A program made the translations under genes and the position numbers. The notes below the pieces were generated by a model. The model was given only the letters and a program-made list of their open reading frames with translations. It was not told the origin of the DNA and ran no database searches. DNA of 64,000 nucleotides from Rhizobium skierniewicense (lineage in GTDB: Bacteria > Pseudomonadota > Alphaproteobacteria > Rhizobiales > Rhizobiaceae), in NCBI RefSeq assembly GCF_014196515.1, contig NZ_JACIDV010000003.1, positions 395,273 through 459,272 of the forward strand, read 5' to 3'. Shown piece after piece: positions 26,244-35,582 of this stretch. The stretch's first letter is position 1, and every line of letters begins with the position of its first letter.

Positions 26244-27170
26244 ATGGCGGACGAAGCCAGGAATGTAAGCGCGGTGGATCATCACGACACCTTACAGCTT
26301 GAAGCCTTTGAGCTGACGCTTGAGAACATCGCGGACGCCAACATTGAAAAGCTGCATGCTCTGTCGGTTGGTGTGGGTTGGCCGCACCGCCCCAAGGACT
26401 GGCAGATGCTTCTCGAAAACGGCAACGGCGTCGTCGCCGTCGATTCCATTGGTCGGCTTGCCGGTTCGGCCATGTGGTTCGATTTCGGTTCGACCTTTTC
26501 CACCATCGGCATGGTCATAACACCACCCCGACTTCAGGCCAGAGGTGCGGGAAGCTGGATGATGCTGCATGTGATGCAGCAGGCCGGCAAGCGGCAATTC
26601 GGTCTGAACGCGACCCGTGCTGCCAAACGGCTATATCAGTCCATGGGTTTTTCCATCGAGACGACTGTGTTTCAGTGTCAGGGGGAAGCAAAACCGGTCG
26701 CCACGCCGCAGCTCGCTGGCGGCGCTACGCTGCGGCCGATGACATCAGGCGATGTCGACACCATCCTTGCGCTGGATGAGAAGGCCTTCGGTGCTGGCCG
26801 CAACACGCTGTTCAATTCGCTCCTTCCGGTCTCCAAGGGCGTGGTGCTGGTTCGAGGGCAGCGTGTCGAAGCCTTTTCGCTCTGTCGTCGTTTTGGGCGC
26901 GGGGCGCTGATCGGGCCTGTGGTGGCCTTCAACGCGGGAGATGCCATCGCCGTTACCCATCCGCATGTGGTGGAACATGAAGGCCAGTTTCTGAGGCTCG
27001 ATACGCGGGAGGAAAGCGGTGCTTTCGCACAGTATGTTGCAAGCTCAGGCATGTCGGTTTTCGATACCGTTACGACCATGTCACTCGGTGGACGATGGAT
27101 GCGGGATCGTGAGAACGAAGAGGGTTTGAAGCCCAGGACATGGGCGCTCGCCAGTCAGGCGTTCGGCTGA
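26244..27170 (+). CDS. Two-domain GNAT family acetyltransferase (paralogue 2)
   Basis: A 308-residue protein. The N-terminal GNAT domain has the acetyl-CoA loop QARGAGSWMMLHVM and AKRLYQSMGF. The C-terminal half repeats features of paralogue 1 at 16365: LCRRFGRG, EGQFLRLDTREESG and the ending ALASQAFG. ATG at 26244 is taken because AGGA is 6 nt upstream; ATG at 26238 would touch it. It is divergent from the ArgE-type gene. An acetyltransferase and a deacetylase facing each other hint at reversible N-acylation of one substrate, but the acceptor is unknown. Confidence 0.83.
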   Translation: MADEARNVSAVDHHDTLQLEAFELTLENIADANIEKLHALSVGVGWPHRPKDWQMLLENGNGVVAVDSIGRLAGSAMWFDFGSTFSTIGMVITPPRLQARGAGSWMMLHVMQQAGKRQFGLNATRAAKRLYQSMGFSIETTVFQCQGEAKPVATPQLAGGATLRPMTSGDVDTILALDEKAFGAGRNTLFNSLLPVSKGVVLVRGQRVEAFSLCRRFGRGALIGPVVAFNAGDAIAVTHPHVVEHEGQFLRLDTREESGAFAQYVASSGMSVFDTVTTMSLGGRWMRDRENEEGLKPRTWALASQAFG

Positions 27171-27185
27171 GCGCGTAGAAATTGA

Positions 27186-27219
27186 TAAGGCTGCATTCGT
27201 TTCGACGAACACAGCCTTA
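27186..27219. terminator. Bidirectional hairpin terminator
   Basis: TAAGGCTG (27186-27193) pairs with CAGCCTTA (27212-27219), with an inner stem TTCGT/ACGAA on a TTCG loop. It lies between the convergent GNAT and GH42 genes. Confidence 0.8.
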
Positions 27220-27224
27220 CAATG

Positions 27225-29165
27225 TCATGAAATGCTCGTTTTCCAAGCAGAGACGGCCTGCGGTTCCAGCACCCTGTCTCCCAGCACGAGAGTACCATTT
27301 TCAGGGATTTTCCAAGCCTCGGTGCCATAGTTGAAGGCAAAGGTGAGATCGCCGCGGCGACGGATGCGGATATGGTCCGGTAAGGCGATGGTTTCGAGCC
27401 CGGCCTTTTTCGCAGCCAGCGTCAGCACGCTCGATAGCAACGTCTCATCCGCCCAGCAGGCCAGATAAAGCATATTGCCGTGTTCCGTCAGTGCCGGATC
27501 GCCATTTGCAAAGCGGGCGAGGATATTGGCCGAGGTCTGCACAGTTTCGCGCCAACGGATTGCCGCGCCCTTAACCTCTCCCGACACGGCGTCAGACAGG
27601 CCGGGCCGCAATGTGGAAACCTGGATGACACGGTTGCCAGTGTGTTTACCCAGCGGTCCGGGTGGGAGGTTCTTCGGAATGACGAAGTTGCGGTCCCGTG
27701 ATCCCGTGCGTGCGCCGATGAGGATTTGCCCCGTGGCCTTGGCGAGAGCAGCTTCCGTTGCGACATCGACTTCCGTCATGCAGGGTACGACGACGAGCGA
27801 ATAGCCATCGAGAGAATCGCCCGGACGGACAAAGTCGATATCCAGACCGAGCCGGCGCAAAATTTCATACCAGCGGAAGCACAGTTCCCCGTAGCGGAAA
27901 TCCATCCCCTGTGGCTGGATCATCGTCGTCCAGTAGGTCTGGTAATCGAAGACAAGAGCAACCTGCGCCTTGCCGCTTTCCGGCAGGTTGCCGAAGGCGT
28001 CGAGTTCCTTGCCAACCTGCTGTGCCTCCAGCCCGCCGGGTGAAAGCTCATCCAGACCTGACATGTTCAGGCCTGCGTGCATCTGCTCCTGCGCAAAGGG
28101 TGCTTGCCGCCAGCGGAAATAGCTGACGACCTCAGCGCCATGCGCCAGCGCTTCCCATGTCCATAGGCGCACCATGCCTGGCTTCGGTACCGGGTTCCAC
28201 GGTGCCCAGTTGACCGGGCCTGGCTGCTGTTCCATCACCCAGAAACGGCCTTTGCCGACGCTGCGATAAAGGTCGTGATGATAGGGCGCGATATCGGGGT
28301 GCGATGTCTGTGCCCAGCGGTTACGCTCTTCTTCGGTAAACGGAAACTTCTCGACAAAGCCGATCGGGTAGCTGTCCCAGGATGCGAGATCAAGATTGTC
28401 GCCGACCTTGAAATGATCGAAATCTGAAACGAAACCCATGAAGTTGTGGGTGACCCAGCGTCCCGGCGAATGCTTGCGAATGATCTCGCACTGCATCTTG
28501 TCATAGGCAGCAACCTGATCGGACTGGAAGCGCCAGAAATCCAGCCGTGTTGCCGGGTTGGTTTCGGTCACGGTCAGGTTCGGTAGCGAAACATCTTCGA
28601 AACTCTTCAGCTCCATGGACCAGAAAACCGAGCCCCAGGCTTCGTTCAGTTGCTCTGGCGACTGGTAGCGCAGCCGCAGCCACTGCTTGAACTGCTTGAG
28701 GTCTTCGGGACCCCACGACGCGGTGGTGTCATGGCAGCCATATTCGTTGTCGGTCTGCCAGCCCACAAGGCCCGGATGTTCTCCATACCGCCTGGCGATG
28801 ATCTCGACGATGCGCGCGCTTTCGCGCCACCACGTCTTTGATGAAAACGTGTAGTGTCGACGCGAGCCGAAGCCACGGACCTTGCCATCTTCGCCATAGG
28901 GCAGGATATCGGGATGCTCATCCACCAGCCATTTCGGTGGCGTGGCGGTGGGTGTGCCCAGAACGACCTTGAGACCAGCGGCGTGGAGCACATCCATGGC
29001 GCGGTCCAGCCATTCGAATTGAAACTCGTCCCGCGCTGGCTCAAGCCTCGACCATGCGAATTCACCGATGCGCACAAAGGAAATGCCCAGCTCGCGCATC
29101 CGCCGCGCGTCTTCGGTCCAGCGGCTTTCGTCCCAGTGCTCGGGATAATAACATACGCCCAACAT
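27225..29165 (-). CDS. Beta-galactosidase, GH42
   Basis: A 646-residue GH42 glycosidase that hydrolyses beta-galactosides in the cytoplasm. The TIM barrel opens with GVCYYPEHWDESRW. The acid/base Glu is in GWQTDNEYGCHD and the nucleophile Glu in VMEQQPGPVNWA. The trimerisation (Rossmann-like) and small C-terminal beta domains follow (about 390-646). It overlaps the ATPase stop by 1 nt (TAATG), so it is the last gene of the galactoside operon. The operon content recalls the A. radiobacter lac operon (lacEFGZK). Confidence 0.93.
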   Translation of the reverse strand: MLGVCYYPEHWDESRWTEDARRMRELGISFVRIGEFAWSRLEPARDEFQFEWLDRAMDVLHAAGLKVVLGTPTATPPKWLVDEHPDILPYGEDGKVRGFGSRRHYTFSSKTWWRESARIVEIIARRYGEHPGLVGWQTDNEYGCHDTTASWGPEDLKQFKQWLRLRYQSPEQLNEAWGSVFWSMELKSFEDVSLPNLTVTETNPATRLDFWRFQSDQVAAYDKMQCEIIRKHSPGRWVTHNFMGFVSDFDHFKVGDNLDLASWDSYPIGFVEKFPFTEEERNRWAQTSHPDIAPYHHDLYRSVGKGRFWVMEQQPGPVNWAPWNPVPKPGMVRLWTWEALAHGAEVVSYFRWRQAPFAQEQMHAGLNMSGLDELSPGGLEAQQVGKELDAFGNLPESGKAQVALVFDYQTYWTTMIQPQGMDFRYGELCFRWYEILRRLGLDIDFVRPGDSLDGYSLVVVPCMTEVDVATEAALAKATGQILIGARTGSRDRNFVIPKNLPPGPLGKHTGNRVIQVSTLRPGLSDAVSGEVKGAAIRWRETVQTSANILARFANGDPALTEHGNMLYLACWADETLLSSVLTLAAKKAGLETIALPDHIRIRRRGDLTFAFNYGTEAWKIPENGTLVLGDRVLEPQAVSAWKTSIS

Positions 29166-30256
29166 TATCGCGTCAGATCTCCGTTGATGATGGCTTTGCC
29201 TTGATCGTCGAACACATGGCAGGCCTTGGCATTGATGCCGAGTTTGAGCTTATCGCCCGGTTTGGCACTTGCCAGACCATCGGCCTTGACGGAGATCTCC
29301 GAACCATCGGCCAGTTCGACGAAGAAGAGTGTTTCGGAGCCGAGATATTCGGCAAGACGCACGGTGCCTTCCAGCACGACGTCACCTTCGCCGGTCGCGC
29401 TGATGTGCTCGGGACGAATGCCGATGGAGGCGTCCTTCGGTGCGGCACCATCGGGAGCGTCGACCGCGAGGGTCACGCCGCCCGGCAACGTCAGACTGAT
29501 TGTTCCGCCTTCGCTTTTTGCCGGTACCTTCAACACGTTCATCTTCGGCGAGCCGATAAAGCCCGCCACGAAAAGGTTGGCAGGACGGTGGTAGAGCTCC
29601 AGCGGCGAACCGACCTGTTCGATCTTGCCCGCAGAGAGAACCACGATCTTGTCGGCCATGGTCATGGCTTCCACCTGGTCGTGGGTGACGTAGATCATCG
29701 TGGCTTTCAGATCCTGATGCAGCTTGGAAAGCTCGCCACGCATCTGCACGCGCAGGGCGGCATCGAGGTTGGACAGCGGTTCGTCGAACAGGAAGACTTC
29801 GGGGTTGCGAACGATGGCGCGGCCGATTGCCACGCGCTGGCGTTGACCACCGGAAAGCTGACCCGGCTTGCGTTGCAACAGCGGTTCAAGCTGCAACAGT
29901 TTGGCCGCATGTGCCGTGCGCTCGGCGATCATTTCCTTTGAGTGGCCCGTCATGCGAAGCCCGAAGCCGATGTTTTCAGCCACCGTCATATGCGGGTAGA
30001 GCGCGTAGGACTGGAACACCATGGCCACGCCGCGCTCTGAAGGGCCGATCTTGGTCATGTCCTGGCCACCGATGGACAGTGCGCCCGAGGTGATCTGCTC
30101 GAGACCGGCAATCATCCGCAACAGCGTGGACTTGCCGCAGCCCGAAGGACCGACGAAGACGCAGAACTCTCCGTCTTTCACGTCGAGATCGACGCCCTTG
30201 ATGACGCTGAGCGCGCCGAACTCTTTCTTGACGTTGCGCAGGCTTACGTCAGCCAT
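29165..30256 (-). CDS. CUT1 ABC transporter ATP-binding protein (UgpC/MsmX/LacK type)
   Basis: A 363-residue sugar-importer ATPase. Walker A is [13 protein letters not shown], the signature is [14 protein letters not shown], and Walker B is [12 protein letters not shown], followed by the switch His in [15 protein letters not shown]. The C-terminal regulatory (TOBE/MalK-like) domain includes GIRPEHIS. It overlaps the alpha-galactosidase gene by 8 nt. In rhizobia, ATPases of this type sometimes energise several importers, but position ties it to this one. Confidence 0.94.
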   Translation of the reverse strand: MADVSLRNVKKEFGALSVIKGVDLDVKDGEFCVFVGPSGCGKSTLLRMIAGLEQITSGALSIGGQDMTKIGPSERGVAMVFQSYALYPHMTVAENIGFGLRMTGHSKEMIAERTAHAAKLLQLEPLLQRKPGQLSGGQRQRVAIGRAIVRNPEVFLFDEPLSNLDAALRVQMRGELSKLHQDLKATMIYVTHDQVEAMTMADKIVVLSAGKIEQVGSPLELYHRPANLFVAGFIGSPKMNVLKVPAKSEGGTISLTLPGGVTLAVDAPDGAAPKDASIGIRPEHISATGEGDVVLEGTVRLAEYLGSETLFFVELADGSEISVKADGLASAKPGDKLKLGINAKACHVFDDQGKAIINGDLTR

Positions 30257-32354
30257 TGGTCTTGCCTCCCTTGACAGGTTCCAGTTCGAGGAGCAGCGCG
30301 CTTTCCGGTTTCAGCATCGGCAATGGCAGACCTGCAAGGCCAGCACTGGAAAGCTCGAAGCTGATGGTCCCGGCGAGCAGCTTTTTCTGGCCCTCGGAGA
30401 TGCGAATGAATTCCGGCTCTGCCGGAAGTGCGTTGGATATTTTCCATGTGCCACCAAATCGAGTGACGCTTTCAGGAAGTCTTAGGGGTGCCGGTTGTTC
30501 ACCCACCATCTGCGGACCCTCCGCGACGATCACCACGATCTTGTCGGCGCTGGCCGCGCCCCAGACGTAACGGCCATCGAGAGGCGCCAGCAGGAAATTC
30601 GCGCCCGGCGCGTGCAACACGGGTCTCAGGCGCTTGTAAGCCTCGATGTAAAGTTTCAGTTCTTCGCGCTCGCCCTGCGTCAATTCGAGCGGGTTGAGCT
30701 CGACACCCATGTGATAGGCGATGGCGACGAGCGCGCGGAACGCCAGCGAATGACGCCGTCCCGTCTGGTGGTTGGGGGATGCGGAAATGTGACTGCCCAG
30801 AATTTCGGGCGGCACGAACTGCGATGCACCACGCTGGATTTCCAGCCGCTCCAGCGCATCCGTGCAGTCGGATGTCCAGACACGATGGGTGCGGGCCAAA
30901 GCACCGAAATCGATACGCCCGCCACCGGATGCGCAGCTTTCGATCTCGACAGCTGGATGGGCCGCACGGACGCGGTCCATCAACGCATAGACGGCACGGG
31001 TCTGGGCAGACGTTTTCGCCTTGCCATCGCGCCCGCCCGCATGGGTCAGGTCACGGTTCATGTCCCATTTGATGTAGGAGACCGCGTGGTTTGCAAGGAC
31101 AGCGTCGATCTTGGCAAACAGATAGTCGGAAACCTCTTTGCGTGTGAGGTCGAGCACAAGCTGGGTACGAGACTGGAGCAGAGGCCGCCCTTCGATTTGC
31201 AACGCCCAGTCCGGATGCTTCTTGTAAAGCTCCGAAACCGGGTTGATCATCTCGGGCTCGAACCAGATACCGAACTGCATGCCCAGCCCGGTCACATGGT
31301 CCACCAGAGGCTTCAAACCATCCGGGTATTTGCGGGCGTCGATATCCCAGTCGCCAAGGCTGGTCGTGTCGTCGTCACGCTTGCCGAACCAGCCGTCGTC
31401 GAGGACGAAACGTTCGATGCCGATTTCGGCGGCAGCCGTCGCCTGTGCTTTCAGCGAAACCATCTTGTGGTCGAAATAATTGCCTTCCCACGTGTTGAGG
31501 GTGACGGGGCGGGGAGACATCTGTCCGCCCGGCCAGTCCGTAAGTTCGCTGCGGACGAAAGCGTGAAACGCTTGCGTGTCAGGCCCGGCATAGGCAACCG
31601 GGCTTTGATAGCTCTCGCCGGTGTCGAGAATGACTTCGCCCGGCTCGAATAGCTCACCCATATGGATCAGGCGCTGTCCGTCGTCGGTGCGATCAATGAC
31701 AACATGATGATTACCGCTCCAGCCGAGAGTGACGCCGAAACGTTGTCCGGCCGTCTCGACAAAGATCATCGGAAATCGATCATGCGACGTGCGCCCGCGC
31801 CGGCTTTCCTGCGACCAGACGCCATTGCCCAGCGTCTCCTTGCGTGTCTGGAATTCGCGTCCCCACATGCCAGTGAAGCTTGTCAGTTCTGTTTCGCCAG
31901 CCGGTACCGCAAAGGTTGCAGCCATGCAGCGGTCTAACTGGTAATCAGTTTCTCCGCGATTGGTCAGCGATGTGGACATGGAGATCAAGCCGGATACATG
32001 CTCGGTCAGGGTGATCGCAATATCCATTTTCGCCACGGCGTCATGGCCGCGCAGGGTCGTCGCATGGCTTACGGTTGCCACTTTCCATGCGCCGAACTGC
32101 AGCGTGAAATCGCGCCCTTGCCGGTGGCCCGATATGGCAGGCCAGCCGAAAAAGCCCATTCCGCCTGTTGGCAGCAGCACCGCTGATGGCACAGCCACGT
32201 CCATGCCGTTCACTCGGCTCGAGCGTTCAATGTCAAACAGCGGATCGGCTGAGGTTGCCGGTGTTGCGAAAGACAGGATTTCCGGCATACCGAGTTCGGG
32301 CAGGCGCAGGCTGAGCGTGAACTCGCCTTTGCCGATTGTGATGATCTGGCTCAT
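30249..32354 (-). CDS. Alpha-galactosidase, GH36
   Basis: A 701-residue GH36 enzyme that releases galactose from melibiose, raffinose-family sugars or galactinol. The barrel motif is [14 protein letters not shown], the nucleophile Asp in [24 protein letters not shown], and the acid/base Asp in [13 protein letters not shown]. An N-terminal beta-sandwich precedes the barrel. The open frame extends to 32477 inside the permease, but ATG at 32354 (MSQIITIG) overlaps the permease stop by 4 nt (ATGA). The presence of both alpha- and beta-galactosidases implies a mixed galactoside diet. Confidence 0.94.
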   Translation of the reverse strand: MSQIITIGKGEFTLSLRLPELGMPEILSFATPATSADPLFDIERSSRVNGMDVAVPSAVLLPTGGMGFFGWPAISGHRQGRDFTLQFGAWKVATVSHATTLRGHDAVAKMDIAITLTEHVSGLISMSTSLTNRGETDYQLDRCMAATFAVPAGETELTSFTGMWGREFQTRKETLGNGVWSQESRRGRTSHDRFPMIFVETAGQRFGVTLGWSGNHHVVIDRTDDGQRLIHMGELFEPGEVILDTGESYQSPVAYAGPDTQAFHAFVRSELTDWPGGQMSPRPVTLNTWEGNYFDHKMVSLKAQATAAAEIGIERFVLDDGWFGKRDDDTTSLGDWDIDARKYPDGLKPLVDHVTGLGMQFGIWFEPEMINPVSELYKKHPDWALQIEGRPLLQSRTQLVLDLTRKEVSDYLFAKIDAVLANHAVSYIKWDMNRDLTHAGGRDGKAKTSAQTRAVYALMDRVRAAHPAVEIESCASGGGRIDFGALARTHRVWTSDCTDALERLEIQRGASQFVPPEILGSHISASPNHQTGRRHSLAFRALVAIAYHMGVELNPLELTQGEREELKLYIEAYKRLRPVLHAPGANFLLAPLDGRYVWGAASADKIVVIVAEGPQMVGEQPAPLRLPESVTRFGGTWKISNALPAEPEFIRISEGQKKLLAGTISFELSSAGLAGLPLPMLKPESALLLELEPVKGGKTNG

Positions 32355-33202
32355 CCCTTGGTCGCTCCCAGTGTCAGTCCGGCAATGAAGTGCTTTTGCA
32401 TGATGAAGAACATGGCGACCGGCGGCAGCGCGGCGACCAGCGATCCCGCAGACACCAGATGCCAGGCGGCAACCCACTGCCCGTTCAGTGAGTAAAGACC
32501 TGCCGTGACAGGCATGGCATGTTGTCCCTGAACCAGAACCGTCGCCCAGAAGTAGTCATTCCACACGAAGGTAAAAACGAGCACGGAGAGCGCCGCAATG
32601 GCCGGGCGCATCAGTGGCAGCACGATGTAGCGGAAGATCCTCCACTCCGAGACGCCTTCGACGCGGGCGGATTCGATCAGCGCAAAGGGCAGACCCTTGA
32701 TGAAGTTGCGCATGAACAGCGTGCAGAACCCGGTCTGGAAAGCGACATGGAACAGCACGAGACCCATTGTCGTGTCGTAAAGCCCTGCGCGCAACGTCAT
32801 GTCACGCACCGGCACCATCAAGATCTGGAACGGAATGAAGTTGCCTGCCACGAACATGAAGAACAACAGCAGGTTGGCCTTGAACTTGTACACCGCCAGC
32901 GCAAATCCGGTGAGGCAGGAGAGCGCGACAGTACCGATAACGGTCGGTATCGTGACCTTGAACGAGTTCAGGATATAGAGCCCGATGGGCGAATCCCGGA
33001 AAACGGCGGTGTAGTTCTCGACGCCGGCAAAGCCCGAGGGAATGCCGAAATAATTGCCCGCTGCAAAATCGCCCGCCGGTCTGACGGACGTGATGGCAAC
33101 GCCGATCAGTGGCAGCAGCCACAGAATGAGCGCGATGGGCAGCAGGATTTTGTAGCCCCGCTGAATGAAAGGCGATGTGTTCTGAATGGGTGCGGGGAAC
33201 AT
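32351..33202 (-). CDS. CUT1 ABC transporter permease, MalG/LacG type
   Basis: A 283-residue permease with about six membrane segments, beginning ILLPIALILWLLPLIGVAITSV. The coupling loop (EAA motif) is ESARVEGVSEWRIFRYIVLP. The C-terminal TLGATKG ends the protein as in MalG proteins. It starts on the stop codon of the partner permease (TGATG) and ends on the start of the alpha-galactosidase. Confidence 0.94.
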   Translation of the reverse strand: MFPAPIQNTSPFIQRGYKILLPIALILWLLPLIGVAITSVRPAGDFAAGNYFGIPSGFAGVENYTAVFRDSPIGLYILNSFKVTIPTVIGTVALSCLTGFALAVYKFKANLLLFFMFVAGNFIPFQILMVPVRDMTLRAGLYDTTMGLVLFHVAFQTGFCTLFMRNFIKGLPFALIESARVEGVSEWRIFRYIVLPLMRPAIAALSVLVFTFVWNDYFWATVLVQGQHAMPVTAGLYSLNGQWVAAWHLVSAGSLVAALPPVAMFFIMQKHFIAGLTLGATKG

Positions 33203-34110
33203 CAGGAATTCCTTTCCTGGCTCAGCATGCGCACGATGAAGAGCGTGATGAAGATCATCATGATGAGGAACAGGACAACGGCGATGGCTGCGCCGTAACC
33301 CATGCGGAAGCCGTATTCCGAGAGCGCCTGTTCATACATGAAATAGGACAGAACCGAACTGGAGCCGTAGGGGCCACCCGCCGTCATGACCGACACGAGG
33401 TCGAAGGAGCGCAGTGAGCCGATGACGGTGACGACCATGGCGATAAAGGTCGCGGGTGCCAGTTGCGGCAGAATGATGTTCCACAGCAGCTTGAAACCTT
33501 TGGCGCCATCCATGCGCGCGGCTTCCACCTGTTCCGGGTTGATGTTGTTGAGGCCGGTCAGATAGAGGATCATGCAATAGGCGGTCTGCGGCCACAGCCC
33601 TGCGACGATAATGCCATAGGTCACGAAGCGTTCGTCTGCCAGGATCGCGATCTGCTCGCCCGTCACCCATTCCAGCAGCTTGGAGAACAGTCCGAAATCC
33701 GGTGCGTAGAACCATGTGAACATGAGCCCGACAACGACCTGGCTGATGACGAAGGGGAAAAAGAACAACGATTTGTAAAGGCGAATGCCGCGCACGGTCT
33801 GGTTCAGGAACAGCGCCACAGCCAACCCCGCCGGAATGGACAGCAGATAGAGCACCAGCCAGATGATGTTGTTCTTCAAAGAGACGTAGAAGGTATCGTC
33901 CTGAAGCAGCTCGGCATAATTGCCAAAGCCGATCCAGGTCATTTCGCCCATTCCGTCCCAGTCGTGAAAACTGATCCAGATCGACTCGACGATGGGTACC
34001 AGAACATAGATGACGAACATCAGCAGGCCTGGGGCTAGAAACAGCCAGGGCGCCAGTTTTTGCTGATTGCGCTTCCAGAAACCGGGCGATGGTGAAACGG
34101 CGTTGCTCAC
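33202..34110 (-). CDS. CUT1 ABC transporter permease, MalF/LacF type
   Basis: A 302-residue permease. The first membrane segment (LAPWLFLAPGLLMFVIYVLVPIVESIW) is followed by the periplasmic loop GMGEMTWIGFGNY. The EAA coupling loop is EQVEAARMDGAKGFKLLWNIILP. It pairs with the MalG-type permease and is separated from the binding-protein gene by 90 nt with a strong stem-loop. Confidence 0.93.
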   Translation of the reverse strand: MSNAVSPSPGFWKRNQQKLAPWLFLAPGLLMFVIYVLVPIVESIWISFHDWDGMGEMTWIGFGNYAELLQDDTFYVSLKNNIIWLVLYLLSIPAGLAVALFLNQTVRGIRLYKSLFFFPFVISQVVVGLMFTWFYAPDFGLFSKLLEWVTGEQIAILADERFVTYGIIVAGLWPQTAYCMILYLTGLNNINPEQVEAARMDGAKGFKLLWNIILPQLAPATFIAMVVTVIGSLRSFDLVSVMTAGGPYGSSSVLSYFMYEQALSEYGFRMGYGAAIAVVLFLIMMIFITLFIVRMLSQERNS

Positions 34111-34146
34111 GGCGGCACCTTTTGAAAATATACATATAAAATAGCA

Positions 34147-34183
34147 GCCGGGTGCCTGGGCGATGCCGCTGACGGCACCCGGC
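34147..34183 (-). other. Intercistronic stem-loop after the galactoside-binding protein gene
   Basis: GCCGGGTGCC (34147-34156) pairs perfectly with GGCACCCGGC (34174-34183), a 10-bp GC-rich stem with a 17-nt loop, 17 nt after the binding-protein stop. On the transcribed strand it is followed by TGCTATTTTATATG, a weak U-rich stretch. It probably attenuates transcription or protects the upstream mRNA. Confidence 0.65.
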
Positions 34184-34200
34184 GCTGGGAGGAACAGGTC

Positions 34201-35430
34201 TTATTTGTAGACGCGAGCGCGGATCTTTTCGAGGCGCGCCAGAATGGCGTCGATCTTGTCAGGCTTGACCATGAATTCCTGGAAGCCTTCCATACCGGCC
34301 TTGGCCATTTCCGCCTGCGCATCGCGGTCATAGAACTGCGCGATGGCGGTTGCCTTGGACAACATGTCAAAGCCTGCAAGAAGGAACGGGTCTGTCGGTT
34401 TTTCCGCCTTGTTGTTGACGGGCAGTTGGCCCATCGTCGCATTCATTTTCGTCTGTGCTTCAGGAGACGCAACGTAGGCTAGGAATTTCTTCGCATCGTC
34501 CTTGTTTTTCGCACCCTTTGGAATGTGGAACGTGTCGGTCGGTGCTTCCTCTGTGATCGGAAGACCCTTGGTGATTTCCGGGAAGGGCATAAAGCCGATC
34601 TGCTCTTCCTTCAGGCCACCATTCTTGAAGGTGGCAACCGCAAAATTGCCCATCAGATACATGGCGGCCTTGCCCTGTACCAGCTGGGGAACGGCGTCCT
34701 GCCAGTCGATGGCGGCATGGTTTTCGATGAAGTAGCCCGGCTTGACCAATTCGGCCCACTTCTCGAACACGGCTTTAACGCGCGGGTCCGTGTAGGGAAC
34801 CTTGCCCGATGTCAGCTCCATGTGGAAGTCGTAACCGTTGATGCGCAGGTCCAGATAATCGAACCAGCCAGCGGTCGGCCACAATGCCTTGGTGCCGATG
34901 GTGAACGGCGTGATGCCAGCATCTTTCAGCTTCTTGGACGCAGCCAGAAGCTCATCCCAGGTTTTGGGCGGGGTGATGCTCTGGCTCTGGAAGATGTCTT
35001 TGCGGTAGTAAATGCCCCATTGGTAGTAGGTGTATGGTACGCCCCACTTTTTGCCGTCGATGGTCATGGACGGAGACGCGGACTTCAATTGGTCTTCCAG
35101 ACCGTTTGCAGTCCATACGTCTGTTACATCTTCAAAGAGACCGGCCTTGACGAAAGGCTCCATGCGGTTGCCCGCGTACCAGGCAACGACATCCGGCGCA
35201 TCGGCGGTCAGGAAGTTGCGGATGGCAGACTTGTAGCCCTCGTGGTCGAAGTTGTTCCACTTGACCTTCACATCCGGGTTGGCCTTCTGGAAGTCAGCAA
35301 TCAACTCTTCCATCGCCTTCTTCGGGACCGGATCGGAGTGGTCGGAATTGATGGTGATCTCGCCTGCAAAGGCAGATGAAAATAGCGCTGCCGAAAAGGC
35401 AACGCCGCTGAGGCTTTTTAAAAGAGTCAT
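34201..35430 (-). CDS. CUT1 ABC transporter substrate-binding protein (galactosides)
   Basis: A 409-residue family-1 sugar-binding protein with a Sec signal peptide (KSLSGVAFSAALFSSAFAG; cleavage near residue 22). The mature N-terminus EITINSDHSDPVPKKAMEELIADFQKANP-type start, ADAPDVVAWYAGNRMEPFV and AAMYLMGNFAV are family features. GGGAGG precedes the ATG. First gene of the operon SBP-permease-permease-GH36-ATPase-GH42, so its ligands are probably alpha- and/or beta-galactosides. Raffinose-family sugars and galactinol are plausible for a plant-associated bacterium. Confidence 0.9.
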   Translation of the reverse strand: MTLLKSLSGVAFSAALFSSAFAGEITINSDHSDPVPKKAMEELIADFQKANPDVKVKWNNFDHEGYKSAIRNFLTADAPDVVAWYAGNRMEPFVKAGLFEDVTDVWTANGLEDQLKSASPSMTIDGKKWGVPYTYYQWGIYYRKDIFQSQSITPPKTWDELLAASKKLKDAGITPFTIGTKALWPTAGWFDYLDLRINGYDFHMELTSGKVPYTDPRVKAVFEKWAELVKPGYFIENHAAIDWQDAVPQLVQGKAAMYLMGNFAVATFKNGGLKEEQIGFMPFPEITKGLPITEEAPTDTFHIPKGAKNKDDAKKFLAYVASPEAQTKMNATMGQLPVNNKAEKPTDPFLLAGFDMLSKATAIAQFYDRDAQAEMAKAGMEGFQEFMVKPDKIDAILARLEKIRARVYK

Positions 35431-35501
35431 GTTTTCCTCCCTATGACCGTGACACGTCGCCGTGGAGACTGTGAACCATAAGCACGCCCTCCCAAGCCAA
35501 A

Positions 35502-35518
35502 TTCAAGTTCGGCTTGAA
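35502..35518. promoter_or_regulatory. Inverted repeat in the galactoside operon/AraC divergent region
   Basis: TTCAAG (35502-35507) and CTTGAA (35513-35518) flank a 5-nt spacer. It lies 72 nt before the binding-protein start and 65 nt before the araC-type gene. It may be a regulator site, but AraC-family proteins usually bind direct repeats, so this is tentative. Confidence 0.35.
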
Positions 35519-35582
35519 CATCTGTCCGAAACCCGCAATAAGCTACCGAAATTCCGGATATTTTCTCTAGGATCCTAAGATT

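Noticed and set aside
30495..31652. 385-codon open frame on the plus strand
   Set aside because: Antisense to the GH36 alpha-galactosidase gene, whose catalytic motifs are intact; no domain in the antisense frame.
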